7,033 nt of DNA, from positions 1-7,033 of the forward strand of contig USCS01000080.1 in the NCBI GenBank assembly GCA_900552875.1, written 5' to 3'. This document shows positions 1 through 7,033 of the stretch, piece after piece; position 1 is the first letter of the stretch; every line of letters begins with the position of its first letter. The translations under genes were made by a program, and so were the position numbers. This stretch comes from an uncultured Collinsella sp. GTDB lineage: Bacteria > Actinomycetota > Coriobacteriia > Coriobacteriales > Coriobacteriaceae. The notes under the pieces are model-generated. The model had not been told where the DNA came from. It saw only the letters and a list, made by a program, of their open reading frames with translations, and made no database searches.

Positions 1-3
1 GAC

Positions 4-48
4 GCAAGAAGCCCTCGCCGCACGAAGTGCGCAGCGAGGGTTTCTTGC
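4..48 (-). terminator. Long hairpin, probable terminator of the pflB-grcA unit
   Basis: The outer arms GCAAGAA (4-10) and TTCTTGC (42-48), the middle arms CCCTCGC (12-18) and GCGAGGG (34-40), and the inner arms CGCAC (19-23) and GTGCG (27-31) form a nearly continuous stem around a GAA loop, with only a CA bulge at 32-33 and one G/T position. It lies about 65 nt past the stop of the glycyl-radical gene. The 3' side read on the minus strand is CTTCTTGC, pyrimidine-rich but not a clean T-run. On the plus strand the tail is TTTCTT. It could therefore work in both directions or serve a plus-strand gene outside the window. Confidence 0.5.
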
Positions 49-113
49 ATGTCCGAGGACGTTTTGGGAGGTAACCCAAACAGCCCCGGCGATCCTGCGG
101 GAGTTAAATCCCT

Positions 114-365
114 TTAGAACTTGTCGTGGAAGGTACGCGAAATGACCTCGTCCTGCTGCTCCTTGGTGAGCGTGTGGAAGTTCACGGCATAGCCGGAAAC
201 GCGGATGGTCAGCTGCGGGTACTTCTCGGGGTGAGCCTGAGCGTCGAGCAGCGTCTCACGGTTGAAGACGTTGATGTTCAGGTGGTGGCCACCCTTCTCG
301 GCGTAAGCGTCGAGCATGTGGACCAGGTTATCGGCCTGAGTCTCGGAAACTTCAGAAACCTTCAT
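114..365 (-). CDS. grcA: Stand-alone glycyl-radical domain of pyruvate formate-lyase (GrcA-like), 83 aa
   Basis: This small protein is the radical-carrying C-terminal domain of PFL made as a separate polypeptide. Seen: residues about 25-33 (GGHHLNINV), a PEKYPQLT stretch at 46-53 and the glycyl-radical motif RVSGYA at 55-60, with Gly58 matching radical Gly734 of E. coli PflB. It ends TKEQQDEVISRTF, as PFL does. In the family, an activase (PflA, not in the window) makes the Gly radical, which passes to the Cys pair of the large subunit. E. coli GrcA (127 aa) has an N-terminal extension of about 60 residues that is absent here, so this is a minimal domain. The ATG at 365 is chosen because AAGGAG (373-378) lies 7 nt upstream; a start at 410 would add 15 unrelated residues and lacks such a site. 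It lies 85 nt downstream of pflB on the same strand. The split arrangement is the odd point: here the domain looks essential rather than a repair part. Confidence 0.93.
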   Translation of the reverse strand: MKVSEVSETQADNLVHMLDAYAEKGGHHLNINVFNRETLLDAQAHPEKYPQLTIRVSGYAVNFHTLTKEQQDEVISRTFHDKF

Positions 366-424
366 AATGTGTCTCCTTCGATTGATAGGCGCCGGCCGAA
401 ACCTGCGCACTAATCAGTAATCGT

Positions 425-449
425 TATTGTTAGTATAGCACTAACAATA
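425..449 (-). promoter_or_regulatory. Perfect inverted repeat overlapping an extended -10 promoter for the glycyl-radical gene
   Basis: Arms of 10 bp, TATTGTTAGT (425-434) and ACTAACAATA (440-449), are exact inverse complements around a 5-nt loop, starting one base past the pflB stop codon. Read on the minus strand, the centre contains TGC followed by TATACT (437-432), a good extended -10 element. No convincing -35 is present (GGGCGA at 17 bp). Transcription would start near 425, leaving a leader of roughly 60 nt before the ATG. The repeat has an odd centre and no T-tail, so an operator over an internal promoter fits better than a terminator; an mRNA-stabilising hairpin at the pflB 3' end is the main alternative. 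The repeat and the -10 match are seen directly; their function is inferred. Confidence 0.5.
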
Positions 450-450
450 G

Positions 451-2502
<2,052 letters not shown>

Positions 2503-2967
2503 TGTGTAACCACGCTCCTAGTTACGTGTAATGCGGCGCTCTCTCACACCGCTGCTTATTGAATTCTTGAATGTTCGGCTTGCATTACCGGCTTCTTCCG
2601 TTCTTCACCACACGTTGGTGTAGGGAAAACGTTTATCCACCTTGGAACTACAACCCAAAACCCAAGATTTCACCCGTTGAGAAGGATAACATAGCGACCC
2701 TCTCCATCTGGGCTGTTATATGTTTCTTTTTTTATATCATAAGGGCGTTTTTTACAAACCCGCAGGAAATGCGAGCGCGAACAACTACCGTTCACCGATT
2801 TGTATGTTATTTTTCCTTGCCTTTGTACGACCTTCGCTCTAGCTGTTATGCCAGCTTTAGCAGGGTAAAGTGTCCCAGAGACCCTACAGGAACTGCAGGG
2901 CGGCCGCGGGATCCCCCGTGGCCGCCCTGTGGCGTAGCTAGTTTTTAGCTTTGATTGCCGCTTGGCA
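2503..2967 (-). promoter_or_regulatory. 465-nt non-coding region: pflB promoter and long structured leader
   Basis: No convincing gene lies here; the open frames on either strand resemble nothing and lack start signals. The best promoter on the minus strand is an extended -10, TGA then TATAAA (2739-2731), with TTGTAA (2757-2752) as a -35 at a short 15-bp spacing. It would give a leader of about 220 nt. Within that leader are CACCA/TGGTG arms around a 5-nt loop (2606-2620), the 8-bp palindrome AAACGTTT (2627-2634), two direct TTGAAT copies 8 bp apart (2559-2572), GTAATGC/GCATTAC arms (2528-2534 and 2582-2588), and GTAAC/GTTAC arms (2506-2510 and 2521-2525) whose loop contains the pflB ribosome binding site. 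The octamer GCTGTTAT occurs at 2712-2719 and again at 2842-2849. Roles are unproven; a leader this long suggests control by oxygen, redox state or carbon source. Confidence 0.4.
2896..2929 (-). terminator. GC-rich hairpin after kdgT, probable terminator
   Basis: Arms CAGGGCGGCC (2896-2905) and GGCCGCCCTG (2920-2929) are perfect inverse complements, and the inner CGGG/CCCG arms continue the stem past one mismatch to an ATCC loop. It lies 38 nt past the kdgT stop. On the minus strand the stem is followed by CAGTTCCTG rather than a T-run, so it is not a classic intrinsic terminator. On the plus strand a T5 run sits 12 nt beyond. It may slow RNA polymerase or protect the 3' end of the kdgT mRNA. 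Confidence 0.5.
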
Positions 2968-3987
2968 TTAGGCGGCTGCGGCGGCCTTGCCGGTCGTTGC
3001 CTTGCTATCGCCGTTGCCCTGGCTCTCAAAATGCTTGTAGCACCAGCTGGTGACCAGCGGGGTCAAAATAGCCGTCACGATTGCGCAGGCAGCAACCTGT
3101 GCCGTAGCCGTCGCGAGCACGGCGCCACCGTACATGGCCCCATTGACGCTTGCCATGGCAGCAGGCGTGGCCACATTGGCTCCGGCGCAGCTTGAAATGG
3201 CCGCACCTGCGACACCCGTACCGCCCGTGAGCTTATCGACCGCGATGACGGGAATTGCAAAGACCACCGAGCAGATCACGCCGAGCAGAATACCGGGAAG
3301 ACCGCCATTAATGAGCTGGCCAAAGGTCATGGTCGAGCCCATGGCAAAGAAGACGAGCACAATGATGGCGGAAAGTGCCGGTGCCATCATCTTCTTAAAG
3401 CTCGGGAAGAGGTTACCCAGAATAATGCCGACGACGATCGGCAGGATGGCGCCCACGAGCGACCAGCCAATCGGAGCCTGGCCGGCAGCGCCAAGGACAA
3501 TCATCGTGACCGGAGGGCCGACAACCAGCGTGGTGATGGCGACGGCGCCACGCTCGGCCTCGTTGCCCATGGTGCCCATCAGTCCAGCGTACATAGCGTT
3601 GTTGGCACCCGTGCAAGCCGCCAGCATCACCATGGCAGAAATGCCAAACAAGTTGTCGTTGAACACATAAAGGACGAGCAGCGACACGGCAACGACCACG
3701 ATTTGCTTGACAGCGATGATGATGGCACCGCGGGCAGCGGCGGCAGGAGCACTCTTAAACGAAATCGTCGTACCGACGATGAGCAAAAAGGCGCCCACGA
3801 GCGGGCCTGCACCCTGCTGGGTCATGCCAAGCGTAAAGCTGCCGAGCGTTTTGAACAGGTCAGGGAACAGCGTGTTGAGCAGGCAGCCCAACAAAAGCGG
3901 CACCAAAATATTGGCACCCGGGATGGAGGACATCTTAAAGAACGGCTCCTTTGCCGCCGGCGCCTCCACCGCAGTCGATTCACTCAT
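2968..3987 (-). CDS. kdgT: 2-keto-3-deoxygluconate permease (KdgT family), 339 aa
   Basis: An inner-membrane, cation-coupled carrier of the KDGT family, which imports 2-keto-3-deoxygluconate (KDG), a product of pectin, alginate or glycosaminoglycan uronate breakdown. Family signs: IPGANILVPLLLGCLLNTLFPD at about residues 22-43 (E. coli has KIPGGMMLVPLFLGAL), ANNAMYAGLMG in the middle, GPPVTMIVLGAAG, GLPGILLGVI, and the late IAVDKLTGGTGVAGAAISS and AGANVATPAAMA segments. The chain is hydrophobic throughout, with about ten predicted membrane spans, and is slightly longer than E. coli KdgT (327 aa). The tail is alanine-rich and hydrophilic. The ATG at 3987 is chosen because AAGGAG lies 6 nt upstream; a start at 4008 would place that site inside the gene. 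The SDR gene lies 108 nt upstream on the same strand, but a terminator-like hairpin separates them, so kdgT may depend on read-through or on a weak local promoter. Exact substrate is inferred from family only. Confidence 0.88.
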   Translation of the reverse strand: MSESTAVEAPAAKEPFFKMSSIPGANILVPLLLGCLLNTLFPDLFKTLGSFTLGMTQQGAGPLVGAFLLIVGTTISFKSAPAAAARGAIIIAVKQIVVVAVSLLVLYVFNDNLFGISAMVMLAACTGANNAMYAGLMGTMGNEAERGAVAITTLVVGPPVTMIVLGAAGQAPIGWSLVGAILPIVVGIILGNLFPSFKKMMAPALSAIIVLVFFAMGSTMTFGQLINGGLPGILLGVICSVVFAIPVIAVDKLTGGTGVAGAAISSCAGANVATPAAMASVNGAMYGGAVLATATAQVAACAIVTAILTPLVTSWCYKHFESQGNGDSKATTGKAAAAA

Positions 3988-4035
3988 ATATATCTCCTTT
4001 GGATGCATGCGAATCGTAGCCGCACGCGCCTATAT

Positions 4036-4076
4036 CAGAAAGAAGGCGACGGTCCCGAGTCGCAGGAGCCGTCGCC
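4036..4076 (-). terminator. Intrinsic terminator of the SDR gene
   Basis: Arms GGCGACGG (4045-4052) and CCGTCGCC (4069-4076) form a perfect 8-bp stem, with CC/GG able to extend it across a small bulge. Read on the minus strand the stem is followed by TTCTTTCT, a reasonable T-rich tail. It begins 19 nt past the SDR stop codon and 57 nt before the kdgT ATG. It probably reduces rather than abolishes transcription into kdgT, since no strong kdgT promoter is visible in the remaining short gap. Confidence 0.65.
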
Positions 4077-4095
4077 GAATAATCGTCGTGGGGTA

Positions 4096-4845
4096 TTACC
4101 CGTCCAGGACGATGCCGCCGTCGCAGTCGCCGATCTCGCCGTTCACGAAGCTGGCGAGGTCGGAAGCGAAGAAGAGCACCATCTGCGCAGGCTCGCTGGC
4201 CTGGGCGGCGCGGCCCAGAGGAATACCGTTGATGATGCGCTGAGAGTTCTCGTCAGAGAGAATCGAGGTCATATCGGTCAACGTGAGCGACGGGCACACG
4301 GCGTTGCAGCGGACGCCAAACTTGCCGCCTTCCTTGGCGACTGCCTTGGTTAGACCGTTAACACCGGCCTTGGAGCTGGCGTAGGCGGCGGTGCCGAGCA
4401 GGCCGCCACCGATCTTGCCCGCAACGGAACTCACGTTGACGATAGTGCCGGCATGGGCCGCCTTAAAGTGCGGGTACACGGCGTTCATCATGGTAAAGGT
4501 ACCGTTGAGGTTGATGTCGATGGTGCGACGCCACTCGGTGTCATCGATCTCGTCGAACTTCTTGGTGCTGATGACGCCAGCGCAGTTGATCAGGATGTTG
4601 GTTTGCGGCAGGTCCGTAAAAATCTGCTCGACGGTCTCGCGCGCCTTGGGTGCATCGGCGACATCGAGCTGATAGAACTTGTTGCCCTCGCCAAGCTCGG
4701 CCACCGCGGCCTCGCCCTTAGCAGCGTTCCTTGCGATGAGCGCGACATGTCCGCCGCCCGCAACGATGCCCTTGGCAATCTCGAGACCAATGCCCTGAGT
4801 GCCGCCCGTGACAATCGCGGTCTTGCCCGTGAAGTCAAATGCCAT
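4096..4845 (-). CDS. Classical short-chain dehydrogenase/reductase, 249 aa
   Basis: A cytoplasmic NAD(P)-dependent oxidoreductase of the classical SDR family. Seen: Rossmann glycine motif TGGTQGIG (13-20); NCAG (87-90, a Cys variant of the usual NNAG); and the catalytic set Asn112, Ser140, Tyr155 and Lys159 (YASSK). The C-terminal part has the typical CPS, GR and DGG segments. Arg39 just after the second strand suggests NADP(H) rather than NAD(H). Length fits the family (about 250). The ATG at 4845 follows AAGGGGG (4854-4860) by 8 nt and starts the protein at the usual MxFDFTGKTAIVTGG position; a start at 4962 would add 39 unrelated residues. A second Shine-Dalgarno-like AAGGAG lies at 4873-4878 with no ATG, GTG or TTG start behind it. 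With kdgT downstream, a sugar-acid substrate such as the KduD-type 5-keto/KDG pair is plausible, but the sequence is only FabG/KduD-like in general and the substrate is not proven. Confidence 0.9.
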   Translation of the reverse strand: MAFDFTGKTAIVTGGTQGIGLEIAKGIVAGGGHVALIARNAAKGEAAVAELGEGNKFYQLDVADAPKARETVEQIFTDLPQTNILINCAGVISTKKFDEIDDTEWRRTIDINLNGTFTMMNAVYPHFKAAHAGTIVNVSSVAGKIGGGLLGTAAYASSKAGVNGLTKAVAKEGGKFGVRCNAVCPSLTLTDMTSILSDENSQRIINGIPLGRAAQASEPAQMVLFFASDLASFVNGEIGDCDGGIVLDG

Positions 4846-4893
4846 GACTCCATCCCCCTTTATGTAAGGTGTCTCCTTGCGGGAAGTTGGAGC

Positions 4894-4988
4894 ATCGCAC
4901 GTGGCGATTATATGAGTCCCAGTCGTCATGGTGGTGACAACCCCTCGCCTAACCGCGGGCATAATAGTTCTTTGAAACGCTTCAGCAA
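4894..4988 (-). promoter_or_regulatory. Candidate SDR promoters with an overlapping inverted repeat
   Basis: Two promoter candidates read on the minus strand. The upstream one has TTGCTG (4988-4983), a 16-bp spacer and TATTAT (4966-4961). The nearer one has a perfect TATAAT (4912-4907) but no good -35. The inverted repeat ATCGC (4894-4898) and GCGAT (4904-4908) around a 5-nt centre overlaps the downstream end of the TATAAT box and the expected start point, which is where an operator would sit. Arms GTCA/TGAC (4925-4928, 4935-4938) are a weaker repeat. These assignments rest on consensus matches only. Confidence 0.35.
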
Positions 4989-5023
4989 TTGAATTTTTTA
5001 ACTCTTTATGCGCTCTTTATATT
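4973..5023 (+). promoter_or_regulatory. Candidate promoter of the marR-ABC operon
   Basis: This AT-rich stretch lies between the divergent SDR and marR genes. TATATT (5018-5023) is a fair -10 on the plus strand; the matching -35 is unclear (T-rich near 4995-5002). Short repeats TGAA-N4-TTCA (4973-4984) and TTCA-N5-TGAA follow one another directly upstream, overlapping the -35 of the divergent SDR promoter candidate. They are possible sites for the MarR protein, which usually binds inverted repeats in its own promoter. The leader to the GTG start would be about 65 nt. Confidence 0.3.
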
Positions 5024-5096
5024 GCCCACTGCATGAGGCCCAAATATGCGGGTATCATCTTTTGCCGAAAATAGTTTCTAGTGTTAGGGGTTTTCG

Positions 5097-5546
5097 GTGG
5101 AAGATACCGATTTCCGTGAACTTGGGCGTCAGCTCCTTACCGAGTTCGGCAGCATGCATCAGCGCATTTCGCGTTTTGCGGACAAAGCCCTCGGCGGCGA
5201 GATGGCCGTCATGCGCGCCCTCATACTCGCCGGCGGTTCGCTCACGCCGAGCGAACTCGCTGATCGCGCCTGGGTCTCGAGCGCCCGCATCGCCAATATC
5301 CTACGCGCCCTCGAAGCCAAGGGCTGGGTCGAGCGCGAGCACTCAAAGACTGACCGTCGTCGCGTACACGTCATAGTGACCGACAAGGGATTCCAGGATC
5401 TCGAAATCAAACGTCGGGAATTCGAGGACCGCACCGCGGCCTTCCTCGAGCAGCTCGGCGAAACAGATACCCAGGAGATGGTGCGCCTTCTAAGACGTGC
5501 CAACGAAATTATCGACCGCAATCAAGAAAGGAGAGATGCCAAGTGA
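5097..5546 (+). CDS. MarR-family winged helix-turn-helix regulator, 149 aa
   Basis: A small dimeric DNA-binding protein that in this family represses a neighbouring efflux operon until a ligand binds. Seen: N-terminal dimer helix (residues about 3-32), a GEMAVMRALILAGGSLTPSELA segment starting the winged helix domain, recognition helix at about 61-75 (SSARIANILRALEAKG) and the classic MarR wing with DRRRVHVIVT at 86-95, followed by C-terminal dimer helices. Length is typical. The start is a GTG at 5097, preceded by AGGGG 6 nt upstream; no ATG at a better place exists. The stop TGA (5544-5546) overlaps the GTG of the next gene by four bases (GTGA), so regulator and exporter are likely translated together. 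The divergent SDR gene could also be a target, but nothing in the sequence proves that. The inducing ligand is unknown. Confidence 0.93.
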   Translation: MEDTDFRELGRQLLTEFGSMHQRISRFADKALGGEMAVMRALILAGGSLTPSELADRAWVSSARIANILRALEAKGWVEREHSKTDRRRVHVIVTDKGFQDLEIKRREFEDRTAAFLEQLGETDTQEMVRLLRRANEIIDRNQERRDAK

Positions 5547-7033
5547 GGATTCTCAAGCTCTTTAAAAAACATATCCTGGCACTGTTCGCAGCTATCGTAC
5601 TTATCGTAATCAGCTGCAACGCCGATCTGGCGCTGCCTACCTATATGAGCGACATCGTCGACGTGGGTGTACAGCAAGGCGGCATCGCGTCGCCCGTGCC
5701 CGACACCATCCGCGCCGAATCGCTCGACGACCTCGAACTCTTCATGAGCTCCAAGGACGCCAAAGCTGTGGAGGCTGTGTTTGGCAAGGCGGACAATAAC
5801 GGCATTCGAACGTACAAGGGCACCGAGGAGGAGCGCGCCGACGGCGGCAAGATTGCCGACATCATGAGCCTCCCCGAGACTGTCGTCCTTTCGTTCAACC
5901 AGGGCATCGATGCCAACTCCATGGGCGACATGACCGGCGCATCTACCGAGGCAAGCGATGGCGGCGCCGCTCAGGCCATGCCCACGCCCGAGCAGATGGC
6001 GGCGATGACGCCCGAGCAACTCGCCGAGATGCAGCAGAAGGCCGCAGCGGCGCAGAGCATGCAAAAGCAGATTGATGCCGACGGTGGCAAGATCACCATG
6101 AAGAGCCTGCGTCTAGGCGTTGAAGGCGGCCTAATCGACCAGGGCAAGCTCGTCGAGGGCGCCAACGATATGGCAGACAAAATGGGCTCCATGTCGGGCT
6201 CCATCGTGACCCAACGCGCCGTGAGCTATGTGCAAGACGAGTACAAGGCGCAGGGCATCGACCCCGCCGACGTGCAGAACGCCTACCTGGGCCGCATGGC
6301 GACCACGATGTTTGGCCTGTGCCTGGTGTCGCTCGTCGCCACCATCCTGACCGGTGCCGTGGCTTCGCGCACCGCCTGCTCCATCGCCCGCGACCTGCGC
6401 CGCGAGACCTTCAACAAGGTTATGCACTTCTCGCCGGCCGAGGTGGGCAAGTTTAGCCAGGCCTCGCTCATCACCCGCTGCACCAACGACATTCAGCAGA
6501 TCCAGATGGCCGCAACCCTGTTTATCCGCATGTGCCTGATGGCCCCCGTCATGGGCATCGTCGCCGTCATGCGCGTCCTGGCCAACCACACCGGCCTGGA
6601 GTGGACTATCGCCGTGGCCATCATCGCGGTCTCGGCCGTCGTCGGCGTGCTCATGGGCCTCACCATGCCCAAGTTCAAAAAGATGCAGAGCTTTGTGGAC
6701 CGTGTGAACCTTACCGCTCGCGAGCTGCTCGACGGCCTTATGCCTATCCGTTCGTTCAACCGCGAAGAGCATGAGCTCGAGCGTTTTGACAAGGCTTCGC
6801 TCGACCTAATGACCACGCAGCTCTACACTAACCGAGCCATGAGCTTTATGATGCCGCTCATGATGCTTGTCATGAACTGCATCACCGTGCTTATCGTCTG
6901 GTTTGGCGCGCAGGGCGTGTCCGACGGCGTGATGCAGGTCGGCAACATGATGGCGTTCATCTCCTACACCATGCAGATCGTCATGGCGTTTATGATCCTC
7001 ACCATGGTTTCGGTCATCCTGCCCCGCGCCGAG
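5543..7033 (+). CDS. ABC exporter half-transporter (BmrD-like), N-terminal 497 residues, cut by window end
   Basis: The membrane domain of a type I ABC exporter of the multidrug or lipid kind; the ATPase domain would lie beyond the right edge. The frame is open from the GTG at 5543 to the last base, with AGGAG 9 nt upstream inside marR. Seen: TM1 at about residues 11-31, then LPTYMSDIVDVGVQQGGI, typical of this exporter group. A hydrophilic insertion follows from about 45 to 250, predicted outside the cell and containing a Gln/Met/Ala-rich helix with a doubled TPEQ.A.M unit (148-165). TM2 spans about 253-275, and the cytoplasmic loop RDLRRETFNKVMHFS precedes a second conserved stretch, SLITRCTNDIQQIQ. 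TM3 to TM6 follow (about 325-346, 353-375, 435-460, 470-495). B. subtilis BmrD has a comparable extracellular domain and pairs with BmrC, so a partner gene is expected downstream. The substrate is not predictable from sequence. Confidence 0.9.
   Translation, partial: MRILKLFKKHILALFAAIVLIVISCNADLALPTYMSDIVDVGVQQGGIASPVPDTIRAESLDDLELFMSSKDAKAVEAVFGKADNNGIRTYKGTEEERADGGKIADIMSLPETVVLSFNQGIDANSMGDMTGASTEASDGGAAQAMPTPEQMAAMTPEQLAEMQQKAAAAQSMQKQIDADGGKITMKSLRLGVEGGLIDQGKLVEGANDMADKMGSMSGSIVTQRAVSYVQDEYKAQGIDPADVQNAYLGRMATTMFGLCLVSLVATILTGAVASRTACSIARDLRRETFNKVMHFSPAEVGKFSQASLITRCTNDIQQIQMAATLFIRMCLMAPVMGIVAVMRVLANHTGLEWTIAVAIIAVSAVVGVLMGLTMPKFKKMQSFVDRVNLTARELLDGLMPIRSFNREEHELERFDKASLDLMTTQLYTNRAMSFMMPLMMLVMNCITVLIVWFGAQGVSDGVMQVGNMMAFISYTMQIVMAFMILTMVSVILPRAE

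Noticed and set aside
51..113. Possible small RNA or tRNA fragment next to the left terminator
   Set aside because: Only short hairpins such as TTTGGG/CCCAAA (63-68, 75-80) and GGGA/TCCC are present; no cloverleaf or T-loop signature.
425..449. Rex or FNR binding site
   Set aside because: The TTGTTA/TAACAA half-sites recall Rex, but the 7-mer arms are 7 nt apart rather than 4. The FNR pattern TTGAT-N4-ATCAA is not present.
366..450. Frameshift or pseudogene explanation for the split PFL
   Set aside because: The gap contains an in-frame stop, a regulatory-looking repeat, a strong AAGGAG site and a new ATG, and both proteins keep all expected motifs. This is a designed gene boundary rather than a single base error.
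2571..2948. A 125-codon plus-strand frame in the gap between kdgT and pflB
   Set aside because: No ribosome binding site noted, no family resemblance, mixed composition unlike coding DNA of the neighbours, and it runs through the hairpin region.
3988..4035. Own promoter for kdgT
   Set aside because: Only weak matches (TATAGG after TGA, TACGAT) without a -35 were found, so no separate feature is claimed.
5008..5376. A 122-codon plus-strand frame overlapping the start of marR
   Set aside because: It overlaps marR in another frame and its product has no recognisable family features; the MarR frame has the winged helix and wing motif.
5522..6772. Two minus-strand open frames of 180 and 213 codons opposite the ABC exporter
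   Set aside because: His/Gly/Ala-rich antisense shadows; the plus-strand frame is continuous and shows exporter motifs.

Overview
This window looks like chromosomal DNA from an anaerobic, GC-rich, Gram-positive gut bacterium, most likely a Coriobacteriia member of the Collinsella type. That assignment is inferred from a fermentative pyruvate formate-lyase (PFL), strong AAGGAG ribosome binding sites, GC-ending codons and a BmrD-like exporter; no 16S or marker gene is present. Five complete genes and one gene cut by the right edge are supported. No rRNA, tRNA, CRISPR array or mobile element was seen.

Left part (1-2502, minus strand): the most notable feature is a PFL encoded in two pieces. A 683-residue protein carries the catalytic Cys-Cys pair but stops just before the glycyl-radical domain. 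A separate 83-residue gene, 85 nt downstream with its own strong ribosome binding site, supplies exactly that missing domain (motif RVSGYA). Together they equal one normal PFL of about 760 residues. The gap between them holds a perfect 10-bp inverted repeat that overlaps an extended -10 promoter, so the radical domain may also be transcribed and regulated by itself. A long hairpin at 4-48 probably ends the unit.

Middle (2503-4845, minus strand): a 465-nt non-coding stretch holds a probable pflB promoter with a long leader, several small inverted repeats and a very GC-rich hairpin just after kdgT. kdgT encodes a 2-keto-3-deoxygluconate permease. Upstream of it lies a 249-residue short-chain dehydrogenase/reductase (SDR), separated from kdgT by a terminator-like hairpin. 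The pair suggests uptake and oxidation or reduction of a sugar-acid breakdown product (pectin, alginate or glycosaminoglycan type). Its pyruvate could feed the PFL, but that link is inference.

Right part (4846-7033): a divergent intergenic region with candidate promoters on both strands separates the SDR gene from a plus-strand operon. The operon has a MarR-family regulator (GTG start) whose stop codon overlaps the GTG start of an ABC exporter subunit. The exporter has a roughly 200-residue extracytoplasmic insertion between TM1 and TM2 and runs off the window before its ATPase domain. This is the familiar layout of a drug-responsive, self-regulated efflux operon, whose second half-transporter would be expected beyond the right edge.
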